64,000 bases of DNA from contig OW569384.1 in assembly GCA_937625935.1 (NCBI GenBank), forward strand, positions 186,001 through 250,000, read 5' to 3'. Numbering within the stretch: position 1 is the first letter of the stretch; the number at the start of each line of letters is the position of its first letter. The notes beneath the pieces are model-generated. The model was not told where the DNA came from. It saw only the letters and a program-made list of their open reading frames with translations, and made no database searches. This document shows positions 31,874 to 42,918 of this stretch, in pieces. A program made the translations under genes and the position numbers. The DNA comes from Tetramitus jugosus. Lineage: Eukaryota; Heterolobosea; Eutetramitea; Acrasida; Vahlkampfiidae.

Positions 31874-32977
31874 ATGACATCGATACCTGTGCCACAACCG
31901 CTTGATCTTATCAGCAAGCTTTTCAATAATCAGGATTACTCTGATTGTGCTGTTCAATTTCCGAAAAGAAAGCTCCTTCTTCACAAGAACATTCTCTGTG
32001 CCCACAGCAACTTCTTCAGGGCGTGGTTTGCACAAGTAACAAAGGAGACTAGAGAAGGAGTGATAAAGATTGATGATGACGAAAATTTAATGGAAGAGTT
32101 GCTCAAGAGTCTGTACACTGGAAAAATTGAAATAGAGAAGCAGAGTGACAATGTTCCCATGATTTTGTTGGCTCAAAAGTATCAATTAACTTCTTTGATA
32201 CCGGCCCTCGTGGATACTCTGGTGAACAACATGGATGATAGCAATGTTTTGCACTGCACAGTCTTGAATCTGGAAGATGACCTATTTCAAGGCGTGCGAC
32301 AGAAGATGTCAATTCTCTTACGCGACTCAGCTGATGCTATCCTCAGAGGAGACTCCTATTTGACTCTCAATAGTGGACAATTGCTCTCAGTTCTCAGTGT
32401 GTTGGTCAATGAGAAGAATACTCTCGAAGCTTTTTATGCCATCCATTCTTGGATAAAGCTGGACGAGAAGAATAGAGGCTCCAAGAGTGTGGCTCTCATG
32501 GATGTGGTTACAAAAATGTCAAAGGTTCCCCACCAAACCGCTGTAACAGTAGCCTTCGATCCTCAGTATTGTGAGTACGGCACCGAATTTTCACAAAACA
32601 ACAAGAGAATCATCAAGTTCGAGGGTAAAACCTGTGTTGCCTATGGAACGAAGTGCGACACCTTTTCTGTCCGATTGATCAGAAATTGTCGTCACTTGAA
32701 AGTTGGAATGGCCCCAAGGACCAATGGACGTCGAAGGGAAGGATTCTACTTTGATGTAAAGACAGGAAAGTTTGATGCACCTGAGAGTAGATTCCGTCGT
32801 TCCAGACGGATGGGACACGGAGATGGAATGGTCATTCATTTCTCATTGAAGAATGGAGAGCTGAATCTGTTAGTGAATGGACAATTCTTGGATGTTGGTT
32901 TTCGCGATCTCTCTGGTTTTGATTTGTATCCTTCTTTTATTTTATCGGATGACGGATGCGAGTTCGAGTTCTTGTAA
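31874..32977 (+). CDS. BTB/POZ protein with BACK-like and SPRY-like C-terminus (copy 1 of tandem pair)
   Basis: 367 residues from ATG 31874. The BTB domain covers about residues 10-115: FNNQDYSDCAVQF, LLLHKNILCAHSNFFRAWF, IKIDDDENLMEELLKSLYTGKIEI, LLAQKYQLTSLIPALVDTLV. This is the order used by Cullin-3 adaptors. A BACK-like helical region follows (about 120-215). The last ~150 residues resemble a SPRY fold, closing with HFSLKNGELNLLVNGQFLDVGF and DLYPSFILSDDGCEFEF. Such proteins pick substrates for a Cullin-3 ubiquitin ligase; the substrate is unknown. A close paralogue follows 116 bases downstream on the same strand, so this is a tandem duplicate. Confidence 0.8.
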   Translation: MTSIPVPQPLDLISKLFNNQDYSDCAVQFPKRKLLLHKNILCAHSNFFRAWFAQVTKETREGVIKIDDDENLMEELLKSLYTGKIEIEKQSDNVPMILLAQKYQLTSLIPALVDTLVNNMDDSNVLHCTVLNLEDDLFQGVRQKMSILLRDSADAILRGDSYLTLNSGQLLSVLSVLVNEKNTLEAFYAIHSWIKLDEKNRGSKSVALMDVVTKMSKVPHQTAVTVAFDPQYCEYGTEFSQNNKRIIKFEGKTCVAYGTKCDTFSVRLIRNCRHLKVGMAPRTNGRRREGFYFDVKTGKFDAPESRFRRSRRMGHGDGMVIHFSLKNGELNLLVNGQFLDVGFRDLSGFDLYPSFILSDDGCEFEFL

Positions 32978-33093
32978 GATTTACAATTTTTCATTAAATA
33001 ATTGTTTTGAAAGAATCTGTTGAAGAGAATATAATTCCACGGAACAATTCGAAGTTTCACTAAGAAACGGAGCAATGAGGATATCAAGAGATA

Positions 33094-34293
33094 ATGGACA
33101 TGTCCGGAAAAATTGATTTTCACTCTGCCGGCAGAAAAACGTCGTTGGAACTTCCTTCCGTCAAAAAAAGAAGTAGAATGGAGATCAATGTCCCACCACC
33201 ACTCAATCAAATCAGTAAACTGTTCAATAATCAAGATTACTCTGATTGCACCGTTCAATTATCGAAAAGAAGAACACTTTACCTGAACAAGAGTATCCTC
33301 TGCATTCACAGTGACTTCTTCCGAGCGTGTTTTGCACATGGTATGAAGGAAGCAAGAGAAGGAGTGATTTACATGGATGATGGAGACGATGCGGAGTTGA
33401 TGGAAGCGTTGCTCAAGAGTCTTTATACTGGTAAGATTGAAATGAAGAACCAAAAAGACATTGCTCTCATGGTCGTACTGGCTGAAAAGTATCAATTGAA
33501 TACATTGATGCCAGCGCTCCTGGATACTTTGTTAAAGAACATGGATGAAGGCAATGTGTTGCACTGTGCAATGTTAAATCTAGAAAATGAACAGTTTCAA
33601 GCAGTGAAACAAAAGATGTCAAGAATCTTAAGTGAATCAGCCGATGCGATTCTCAGAGGAGACTCCTATTTGACTCTCACTTTTGACCAATGGCTCTCAG
33701 TTCTCAGTGTGTTGGTCACTGAGAAAAATCTTCTCGAAGCAGTAGAAGCATTACTTATGTGGATCAAATTTGACGAGAAAAATAGAGGGTCACACAGTCC
33801 GGAACTCATGTATGCGGTGACACAGGCTGCTCGTATCGATGCGAAGACCCCAAAGTTTGATCCAAAATTTTGTGGATCCAAAGCAAAACTTTCACATGGT
33901 AACAAGCATGTCATCAAATCTGGTGCACAAGGTTTTAACTGTGCTGTACTTGCAACAAAGTGTGACAACTTCTCCATACGATTGCTCAAAAATTGTGGCC
34001 GATTGAGAGTAGGAATGGCACCAAGGAAATTGGACAGAGAAGGGGCAAATTACAACAAACGTGGAGTGTTCTATGACTGCGGCACAAACTCCATTTTCGG
34101 GTCAAAAACTCTCAGACATGATCTTGCACTGGACTTCGCAGTCCAACAAGAGGGAAGAATTGAAGTTTCACTGAATGGCCAAACAATGACTATCTGGGGG
34201 TTTGGTTGGGTTTTTGAAACCCGTGTTCCAGCCATTGATTTGTATCCTGCTTTCCTTTTGTATGATGATGGATGCGAGTTTGAAATCGTGTAA
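33094..34293 (+). CDS. BTB/POZ protein with SPRY-like C-terminus (copy 2 of tandem pair)
   Basis: 399 residues from ATG 33094. Same layout as copy 1, with a ~25-residue longer N-terminus rich in basic residues (RKTSLELPSVKKRSR). The shared core includes LFNNQDYSDC, ILCIHSDFFRACFAHG, MEALLKSLYTGKIEM, KYQLNTLMPALLDTLLKNMD, NVLHCAMLNLE, ADAILRGDSYLTL and the ending YPAFLLYDDGCEFEI. The BTB/BACK half is much more alike between copies than the SPRY-like half, which suggests that substrate choice has diverged while Cullin-3 binding was kept. The C-terminal half contains more Lys/Asn and longer loops. Inferred to have arisen by local duplication. Confidence 0.8.
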   Translation: MDMSGKIDFHSAGRKTSLELPSVKKRSRMEINVPPPLNQISKLFNNQDYSDCTVQLSKRRTLYLNKSILCIHSDFFRACFAHGMKEAREGVIYMDDGDDAELMEALLKSLYTGKIEMKNQKDIALMVVLAEKYQLNTLMPALLDTLLKNMDEGNVLHCAMLNLENEQFQAVKQKMSRILSESADAILRGDSYLTLTFDQWLSVLSVLVTEKNLLEAVEALLMWIKFDEKNRGSHSPELMYAVTQAARIDAKTPKFDPKFCGSKAKLSHGNKHVIKSGAQGFNCAVLATKCDNFSIRLLKNCGRLRVGMAPRKLDREGANYNKRGVFYDCGTNSIFGSKTLRHDLALDFAVQQEGRIEVSLNGQTMTIWGFGWVFETRVPAIDLYPAFLLYDDGCEFEIV

Positions 34294-34602
34294 CATCAAA
34301 TTCGCTTCTATGTTCACAAAAGAATACAAAAACGAAGGAATGACATTTCGCCTAGATCTAGTCTTTCGATACCCAAAATTCATTCAATCGCTAATAAAAA
34401 CTCGTTCGCAAGAACATCCTATGCGACTTTTCAGGCTTGGTTCACGTCTGGAGAAGGAGTGCAACGATCTGCCAAAATGCTCCCACGATTTTGTTGGCTT
34501 AATTGTCTCAATTGTAACTCAATAACTTTGTTTCGGTCATTAAATTATCTGAACCGTAGATGAAAGGATTTATTTTTTTGATGATTCTTCCCTTTCATTG
34601 AC
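34294..34602. other. Intergenic region between convergent genes
   Basis: About 310 bases between the stop of BTB copy 2 and that of OSCA copy 2. AT-rich 3' ends. No supported feature; a frame at 34202-34525 overlaps the BTB gene out of frame and is discounted. Confidence 0.45.
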
Positions 34603-37600
34603 TCACATTTGGTCATCGTAGCGCTGGGATATCACATCTTGCTTTCTGATTGCAATTTGCTTTCTCAAATAAGGATGCTTGTATCTGTTGGCCATCTTCA
34701 TCAGATGTTCATGACTCACAACATTCTCAATGTCCTCAAAGGTCAACCTCCGCTCAGGACCCACCGATCTTTCTCTGAACGATGACAGAATGCTGGAAGC
34801 AAAACTGTTGGTGGGCAATTGCCGAACGCGACGAGTCGATGCTGATGGAGGGCTGAGTCCTTGGTCATCTTCCTCAAAATTGAATCCAGCCATGGATGAC
34901 TCACTGTCCTCCTCTAGATCATTCATAGTGTCCTGTTCATCTTCTTCGATTTCATCCATAGATGCTTCTCTGATGCCTAACACAATCTTGTCCACTTCTT
35001 CAATCTTGGATCGATAGTACAATCGATTGAGCACCACTGCTAAAACGATTAAAAATGGAACCATGATCACCCAAGTCTTCCATACTGCGAACAATGAAGG
35101 CAATATAGCCAATATGTAGATTGGAAACACCGAAATGTAATAGGATGAAACATCAGCCACAGTATTCACAACTCTTCCGTCTGACTCATGTGACTTCTCA
35201 TAGAAGAATAGAATCAGATACTTATCGACCCAGTAGGTGAAAACGTAGAAGAAGAGCACGAACACTAGAGTCAAGGGAGTCAATGCTCCAAAGACAAGCA
35301 TCAAAACCATGAAACTAATCTTGAAGCCGTAACTGCCGTCGTAATCAAATTCAATGCGATTCATCTTTTTCTCCATATACAATTGGAACATCATTCTTAG
35401 AAAAACTATTGCCAATTCAATACTCTTCGCGATCGTAGATAGAACGACACAAATAGTGATCATTTCGATACCAATATGATTGAAGTAATAAATGTAGTTA
35501 TTGAAAGGTGCTTTGGCGCCAAAGCACACCTTCCAAACTCCATTCACATACATGTAAAAATATGGCAATACAACAATCGAGAGTGTCATAAAGAACGAAG
35601 TTTTCCTGACAACTGACTTTCGGAACCCATATCTGGTGTGATGGCGCTCATAATCGGTTAGTATTTCCAACAAGGGTTTCACAAGTTCAGTTACAGCAGA
35701 AATCAACTCCGGAATCAATTCAACAACTCCCTGGAGGACGATGGCAATAGCATATTTCGAAATCAGATCCCAAATATTTGATTGATGATTCGATTTGTAC
35801 CAATGAAGGAGCGATGCGACGAACACGATTGAATACACGACCAACAATATAATAGTCATGATGCTGTTGGTGATGATGGATCGCAACCAAACCCTCCAAC
35901 CACTGAACGGCAAGTTATTGTAGTTTACATCATCCGATTCAGGAGCAGGAACGACATTGTAATCCCATCGACTGTCAACACACCACAAGGGGATACGAAT
36001 ACCACAGAAACTGAGCGAGTGATCGCCAACACATTGTTGTGCATTGGCAATGGTGGAAAAGGTAACAAATCCGTAACCAGTTCCCTTCACACCCTTCTTG
36101 TTTTCCTTCTTATCAATCTCGTTCTGAATCTTCTGCAACCTATCATAATAATAGCTCAGCGCATCTGACTGAGTCATTCTCAAGTAACCAGTTCGAACGG
36201 TGGCACGTTTGCCTGTCTTGTCCAATTGGTCCTGATAGTACTCCAACAAGCCTGTGACCCTATCTCGCTCTGCATCCAATTTTGAAAGAGCTCTTAAATC
36301 ATAGCAAATATGTGCATCTACAACAGTGTCTCCATATCTGTCCCTAAATTGGGCAAGTAATTGTTTGTTGTTTCGTAACTTTGGTGATAGACCAGATACC
36401 ATTACAGTAAATAGACTGCTGAAATTTTTGTTCGATTTGACCACAGTTCTCGCCAATTTCCTCAAAAAGCGCAAGTAAATGCATCCAATGGCCGCAAATG
36501 CCATAATGACCATGAACACGATCACGATCTTGCTGTTTTGCTTAAAGTCGATGGCAGCAATTGTCACTCCAGCAAAATCCTTAAAAGATATTTCGTGATC
36601 ATTACTAAAATAATACAGTGGTAGCAATATTGGCATACTGACGCACGCACAAGCAACCACAAACAACATCATATACTTTTGAAACCACAGATAATAATAT
36701 GCATCAGTACCACACTGTTCGATAATCTGTGAATCCGTGGCCGATATCAGCGAGTGGATAATTTCTCGAACAGAGTAGCGACCTGTTGTGGAATATCCTG
36801 GTAGGAATACTCGCTTCGGCAGTTCAGAATGATGTGAATCATCACCGTGATAATGCTTCTTGACTTGGAACTTTCCAACGCAGCACAAGAATGTTGATGA
36901 AACCAACACTAGAGCCAGTGTAATCAATGGAAATCCAGCATACAAGTGCGGTCCTTGATAAATCCATTGATAATCTGCTTTTTGCCAAATTTTGTTTGGA
37001 TCGGAAACAAATGCGCATTGGTAGGTCATCTCTGTTGCATTCCGAGGCAACAACAATGCGTAACCCATTTGATAATACTCTCTCGATTCTGATGCCACAG
37101 AAAGATCCTTGTACAAAATTTGACCCTGCTTCATCTTATAAGTCACAGGCTCACGATTATCCACATGAAAATTAAATGAGAAAAAGTATGGTCTTGCACT
37201 GTAGTGCACCTCCTTTTCATAGAAGTAATTGCCCACAATCAGATCCTTTGACTGATCCGTAATGTTTGCATCAAATGACAATCTAGGTTGCTGACCCAAT
37301 GGATACTTTAAGTTTTCGGAATAGAGACCACCACGTATCAATTTCACTATTTGTTTGTTACAAATGAACAACAAAGAAATGAACACAAAAAAGAATCGCG
37401 TGTCAGCTGACGCGCATGAAAAATAGCAACAACGACAACAACGACAAAATACGAGTGGCCACTCACGACAACATACATTCAGTTGTAGGACACTGATCAA
37501 CACTCGTAAAAATACCATTGTGGCAGTGATCAGGGATCGATTGACCAAACGTGGCACTCTCGACAACGAACCACGTCACATTGTACTTGTATTTACAATC

Positions 37601-37777
37601 CTTGATTGTCAATGCACACTTGTTGGTCAATGCGCACCACACATCGCCTTGTTCAATGCACGAAATGCAGCTGTTGCTTGATGATGAGCTCACGCTTGTG
37701 ACTGTCATCAATAGCAAAACAGAGAAAAGTAAACAGAGAGCAACACCAAGAGGTGCTCTAGTTGTTGTTGCCATCAT
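34603..37777 (-). CDS. OSCA/CSC1/TMEM63-family channel with signal peptide and PSI-like ectodomain (copy 2)
   Basis: Two exons: 37777-37477 and 37346-34603 (intron 130 nt, donor GTATGT, acceptor AAATAG), 1014 residues in one frame. Exon 1 starts at a double ATG (37777, 37774) and gives a hydrophobic signal peptide, then a Cys-rich part (CISCIEQGDVWCALTNKC, then C, C, C) that fits a PSI domain. An extracellular region of about 205 residues in all (28-235) precedes the first channel TM (LITLALVLVSSTFLCCVG). After that comes the OSCA core: a long cytosolic stretch with GTGYGFVTFSTIANAQ (RRM-like), APESDDVNYNNL, and a block of TMs (SIIVTNSIM..., FFMTLSIVVLPYFYMYV, etc.). The C-terminus is cytosolic with an acidic Glu-rich linker. 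The frame join and the Cys pattern both support the fusion. Unusual among family members. Confidence 0.8.
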
Positions 37778-38462
37778 CTCGTTTGTTGTTTTGATGAATG
37801 AACGCTGGTGAGAGAACAATTTGTTCCCTGAACAGCGAATCGAACATTCCACACACGCGTTGGAAAGAGAAGGAGCGGAGTAAAGATCACATTGTCCGAT
37901 TTTGAGGGACGCTTTGATGATGTTTCAAGTTGCGGTTGATGTCAAGAATAGAAATCTGTGATGATTTCCCGGTCCTTTTGGTCACAAAAAAAACACCAAA
38001 ATAACCCTCTAAAAAGTTCTCAGCGAACGAGTCAAAACAACACAATCATCACGGCAAACACGCAACAACAAAAAAATAGTCTTTGCTCAAAAGAAAAAAA
38101 ACATCAGCAACTTCCCCCCAAAATCAAGTCTCCATTGTACAATTCCCATCTCATCGCTAAGGACAAGGAGTAGATATATACCAACCAACTACACTGTACA
38201 TTCCCATTCGATATCCTCTCTCAATCAGCATTTACCACCAACACAATCCAACAATTTCTCTCTCACACATACACACACACACACCCCGTAAATATCCCAT
38301 TATAGATACACACAATCGAAACTTCTTTCGAAACAACACACTGATTCATCTTTGACCAAACGATATTCACCACCAACAAGACAACAACGACCTACTACAT
38401 ATTTCCCCTACTATTGATACAAACAACAACAACAACAACAATTCACAATATAATTTTAAATT
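37778..38462. other. Divergent promoter region with low-complexity leader
   Basis: About 685 bases between the channel ATG and the ankyrin ATG. The ankyrin side is A/C-rich, with a CA-repeat near 38265-38283 and AAC repeats at 38422-38441, typical of a long leader here. No supported gene (a short frame at 37958-38173 is Lys/Asn/Gln-rich and is discounted). Confidence 0.5.
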
Positions 38463-39854
38463 ATGCAAAATTTATTCCGAATGCTCAACTCTACCTCCAG
38501 CCCCTCACCAACAAATAACAACAACAACAACAGCAATAGCAATAATAATGCCACAAGCTCTTCATCATTGACTACTCCCACCTCCACACCACCAAATCCA
38601 ACTTCTTCCTCATCTTCTTCCTCCTCATCTAGTAGCACTACTAGTGCTAGTAGATTTGGTCAATTTTTTTGGGGAAGCTCCAACAACAACAACAGCAACA
38701 ATAGCTCTTCCAACGCATCGACGAGCAACAGTCAACAAACAACGACAGGAGGAAGTCAGAGCAAGGCCAACACTCAACAAGAAACGATAGCTACTTTGAC
38801 AAAGCAACAAATTACAGATTTTTTCAATCATGTCCATGGAAACAATTTGACTGAAGTGAGTCGATTGATTGATGAGAATATTGAGTACTTGCACTGCAGA
38901 GAAGACACTGAATGGAAGTACACTGCTCTTCATTGGTAAGTTCAAAAAAAACGAGTCTTTATTTATTTGTGTGTGTGTTGAAGCTTAAACTTTCCAATGT
39001 ATGAACCAAACGGTTGAACTAACACCGACACGCAATATTTTTTTTGGCGCCTCAATTTTTTTCCATTGTAATCTTCATCATACATGACGATATTTTTGTA
39101 TCCTTCTTTGCTTGCGTTGGGAATTTTTTCATCAAAAAATGTGATGGTCGGCAACAACAGGGCAAGTCAAAAGGGATTTGATGCCATGGTGAGCATACTC
39201 ATCAACAAGGGTGTCAATGTCAGTCAAGAAGCCAGCAAATACAATTGGAAAGCAATTCATTTGGCATGTCGTTTTGGTCATCCAAGAGTTGTTGTCCAAT
39301 TGTTGGACGCTGGTGAAAATGTCAATGTTGTTCAAGATGACGATGATAAGGCCAATGCCATCCACTGGGCTGCTCAATTTGGACACGAAGAAGTGTTCAA
39401 TCTCCTGATTAGCAGAGGTGCTGACTATACGTTCAAGAATGCAAAGGGCAACAGCCTGATTCACATTGGTGCATGCTACGGTTTCTGTTTTGTGATTGAT
39501 CGATGCTTGGAGCTCGGATGTGACATCAATATGAGAACTGACAACAAGTGGGAGTACACTGGACTGCATTGGGCAGCACAGTTTGACAAACCACATGTCA
39601 TTCGTCATTTGATTGAAAGAGGAGCCAAGATTCATCTCAAATCACGTAGCAACAACTTTACGCCACTCGAATTGGCTGAAAAGTATAACAATAAGGAGTG
39701 TGCTCAGGTGTTGAAGGACAGAATGGAGTATGAGAAGGAGATGGAATGGTATAGGATTATGGCACCATCGAGAAGAATGCTCCAGAGACAAAAGGAAAAT
39801 TGCTATGTTGACATGGAAATCATTTGTGATCTTTCACGGAGTGATGTATTGTAA
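38463..39854 (+). CDS. Ankyrin-repeat protein with Ser/Asn-rich N-terminus
   Basis: 388 residues in two exons: 38463-38935 and 39161-39854. The intron (225 nt) starts GTAAGT and ends ACAACAG; the join makes TG+G = Trp and restores the ankyrin text YTALHWASQKGFDAMVSIL across the splice. The N-terminal 110 residues are low complexity. Then come about six ankyrin repeats (HGNNLTEVSRLIDENI; GFDAMVSILINKGVNV; HPRVVVQLLDAGENV; HEEVFNLLISRGADY; CYGFCFVIDRCLELGCDI; HVIRHLIERGAKI), followed by a short charged C-terminal helix (MEYEKEMEWYRIM). Ankyrin repeats bind other proteins; no enzyme domain is seen, so the partner is unknown. Confidence 0.85.
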
Positions 39855-40020
39855 TGGCATGGATCACCATCTTCAAGCCAACAACTGCAACAGCAACAAC
39901 ACGAGAGAACCCATTCACCTCATATGTGTGTGTCGGAGGTGATTTCATGGCCTCATCATACGTCCTACCATTGTACGATATTGTAAAATGATTACCAACT
40001 TATTTTTCAGAAAGATTTTA

Positions 40021-42026
40021 TTACTGTTGTTGTTGTTTCAGCCTGGCAATCTCTTCCTTGAGTGCAGCGACCTCAGTCTGCCATTCTTCTTCCATACTTG
40101 CCTTTTCCTGTTGCAACTGTTCTACCTTTCGCTTCAGTGCTCCATTCTCGAATTGCAAGGCGGCCATACGCTTCTTATCACTTTCGGTTTGACTCTTGTT
40201 GAGTGATACAGTGTCTGGAAAGAGTGTTTTGGCATGAACGATCAACAGCTCACAAACCTTGTTGATGAATTTCGTATTTTGAACCAACTTTTGTGCATCT
40301 TCCTCCTCTGGTCTCATTCTCATCAAATTCATTCCAAAACAAGTGGATATAGTAGCAGGACTCATTTTAGTTTCAGGGCTAGCAATAACCTTGAGGAAGA
40401 ACTGAATGATACGAGAAAGACAGGCCTTATACGTAGCAGGCACCATAGATATCAACTTTTGCAGTTCTCTCACCTGTTCATCAGAGCTAGTTTTCTTGAC
40501 GGCACTAATAAACTGATCAAAATAGTCATACGTCAGCAGAGGTTCTGGCAATTCTCTTGTGAATGACTTGATGAGACCACAGACAGTGTGTGGCTTTCCC
40601 GTTCCATTCAAATTCAATTCATCGAAATCAATTTCCTGTCCCTTGTCAATATCCTTTCTCAATTGTTCCATGTCTTTTGTTTGACCTGGAACTCGCAGCA
40701 ATCCTTCCACCTTGAGACAATTGCGCTCCAAATAACTTAAAATATTCTCAACCACGACTGGATAAGGACCTGGTTCTTCCTCTCTTCGCAAAATCACCTC
40801 CAATGGCATACCAAACACTCTCTTCGAGTCTGCCTTGTTCAGTAAACGCCTTGTTTGAACAATTGGGTTGGCCTGTGGTGGAGCAATCGTGCTCGTCTTG
40901 AAACCACTCTTCTCCATCATTCTCTTGACTGGATTCTCACTAATGTCCTCTTGTGGACCAGTGTCTGACATCTCACTAGGTGATGAGACAACAGATGGAT
41001 CAACCAAAGAAGCCGAAGGAGAGGACGACGAGTTTCTGTTCGTTTGCACAGGAGACAACGAAGAACTAAAACGGTTGGATGCTGGACGTTCATCATAATC
41101 ATCAGTCTGAGCTCCTCCTCCGTTTGGTGCGTTGATCAACGACAAGACACTATCAGGAGGAGTAGGACTGTACACTGTCGTAGAAATCATTCTTCTCGAA
41201 GTTCTTGCATGCTTCTTGTTCAATCGTTCGATGAATAGCACAGGAAAATCATCGTCGGTAATCTTCTCACCAAGATTTCTCTTGAGAGCAACTTCAATAG
41301 CCTCCATAATGTCATCGTCTTCGATTGGGTTATTGGAGAGAACAACCTTTCGAAGTGTTTGATTGTGACCAAAGTAGAGCACTTCAGCAAGTGCGTTGGC
41401 ACCCTTGTCATGTATGTCGCAACCGAATAGGCCCAGATATTGTAGTGTAGAGTTGTTTGCTAACAGCTTTGCAAAATGTTCCACACCTTCATCGCTAATT
41501 TTGTTATTGTACAAATTCAAGTTTCTGACCGTAGTGTTCTGCTTGAGCGCGTTCGCAAGTTTTTCGGCGCCTAATTTTTTTTTGCACATTGGTATTTTAC
41601 AACAACCACGAGGTAGGTGTCAGCTTAACATGAATTTTTGTGGACTAACAAAAGAAAATAAACGATTGTGTGTCTGTGCCCATGCATACATGATAACAAG
41701 CAGCACACATAAAACACAAACAGCTTCCATCTATTATACAACTACATACCAAATGCTGACAGATGATTAAACTCCAGCTTTATCGTATGGAACTTTGGAC
41801 ATGATCGTATAATTTCAGTCACATAGTCCACACCAGTATCAGTAATGTTATTACCAATGAGCTCTAACGTATGAAAAAGCTTTTGATTATCTATGATTGT
41901 GCCAATGAGTTCCTTGAGACCATCGTCTCCAATTTTCATCTCTGTCAAATCACAGACACCATCCATCTTTGGAATGGCGGCTTTGAGTGATTTGGCTGGA
42001 TTTTTCTTGAAAAGCTTTTTGTGCAT
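40021..42026 (-). CDS. LRR-RhoGAP protein
   Basis: 608 residues in two exons: 42026-41750 and 41570-40021 (intron 179 nt, donor GTATGT, acceptor AAATTAG). The join makes G+GC = Gly and rebuilds HLSAFGAEKLANAL. Begins MHKKLFKKNPAKS. Four or so RI-type leucine-rich repeats follow (DDGLKELIGTIIDN, TLELIGNNITDTG, NLNLYNNKISDEG, YLGLFGCDIHDKG, VVLSNNPIEDD), then a Ser/Pro/Asn-rich linker. The RhoGAP domain (about residues 355-545) has VEGLLRVPG with the arginine finger R385, VCGLIKSFTRELPEPLLTY and ISTCFGMNLMR. It ends in a coiled coil (QFENGALKRKVEQLQQEKASM). It would switch off Rho/Rac-type GTPases in actin control. The frame upstream of 42026 has no ATG. Confidence 0.87.
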
Positions 42027-42528
42027 GTTGTGATTGTATGATAAATGTCTGGTATGTATCTCTTGTTTCGCAGTTAGTGAATGAGAGACGTGACTTGTTT
42101 GACTTTTCTCTGCTTGTTGGTTGTTGTTTGGGGAGCAGAAGCGGACGTTGTTTGTTGTTAGCGCTGGGTTTCTGCGTTTGTTTTGTCCCACGTTTTGCGA
42201 TGACAAGTGAAATGTCTTGCTCTTTGACGAGACAATCAAGACCCCGACAACTCCTAAATACAGCGTTGCCTCGGAAAAACGGCTATGGTCTCAGAGAGAA
42301 CCAGTTGGCACAGATATCGTTTCATGCAATACAACTAGAGCTTTTTGTGTATTGGCAAGTCGTAAATCATTCTATCACTAGTGACTCTGATTCGTGATAT
42401 TCAATGAATATCGTGCGTGTTCAACTTTGTTGCTATTTAAGGAGCATGATTGAGAGATCCCAGAAAAGAGTTGGCTACATTGCCTTGTGACAGTCCGCTT
42501 GAAAAACAATAGAGCAACAACCATCACT
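42027..42528. other. Divergent promoter region
   Basis: About 500 bases between the RhoGAP start and the start of the small TM protein. A short TATTTAAGG run near 42434-42442 could be TATA-like but is not proven. Nothing else supported. Confidence 0.4.
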
Positions 42529-42729
42529 ATGAACAACAAGTGGCAAGTACCTTTTGGTGTATGTGCCGTAGGAATCGTAGCAACCGTGCTATTGAACCGT
42601 TATGAAGCAGTTCGTTACTCTCAAAGGGTTCAAACTAGAAATCCAGGCGTAAATCCAACACCATATGACCAAAAAAACAAAGGTAGGTTTCAAATCTATG
42701 TCAATGACAAATCTTTCTTCAATAATTGA
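42529..42729 (+). CDS. Small one-TM protein (unknown)
   Basis: 66 residues from ATG 42529 (an upstream GTG is not used). A membrane segment lies near the N-terminus (VPFGVCAVGIVATVLLNRY), followed by a basic stretch and NPGVNPTPYDQKNK. The short N-terminal anchor with a basic C-side recalls mitochondrial inner-membrane or respiratory accessory proteins, but the family is not recognised. A donor-like GTAGGT follows the codons for NK (42683 on), so the last 16 codons could be intron and the C-terminus could differ (an acceptor AG near 42773 is one possibility). Confidence in the exact end is low. Confidence 0.45.
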   Translation: MNNKWQVPFGVCAVGIVATVLLNRYEAVRYSQRVQTRNPGVNPTPYDQKNKGRFQIYVNDKSFFNN

Positions 42730-42918
42730 AGGTTGTATTCACTCGCGCTTGTACTTTGTATTGATCCAGCCAAATCCCGAATTCAATGAACATTCATCCA
42801 ATTTCCTGACGTTCATCATAAAAACTATTTCTCCGTCTCCATTTGTCGGGCAATAAACTTCAAACTCACACACAACAACAAAAAGAACAACCACTGCGTT
42901 GCAACATCAATCATCATC

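Noticed and set aside
37551-37811. 86-codon plus-strand frame
   Set aside because: Antisense to exon 1 of the PSI-type channel gene.
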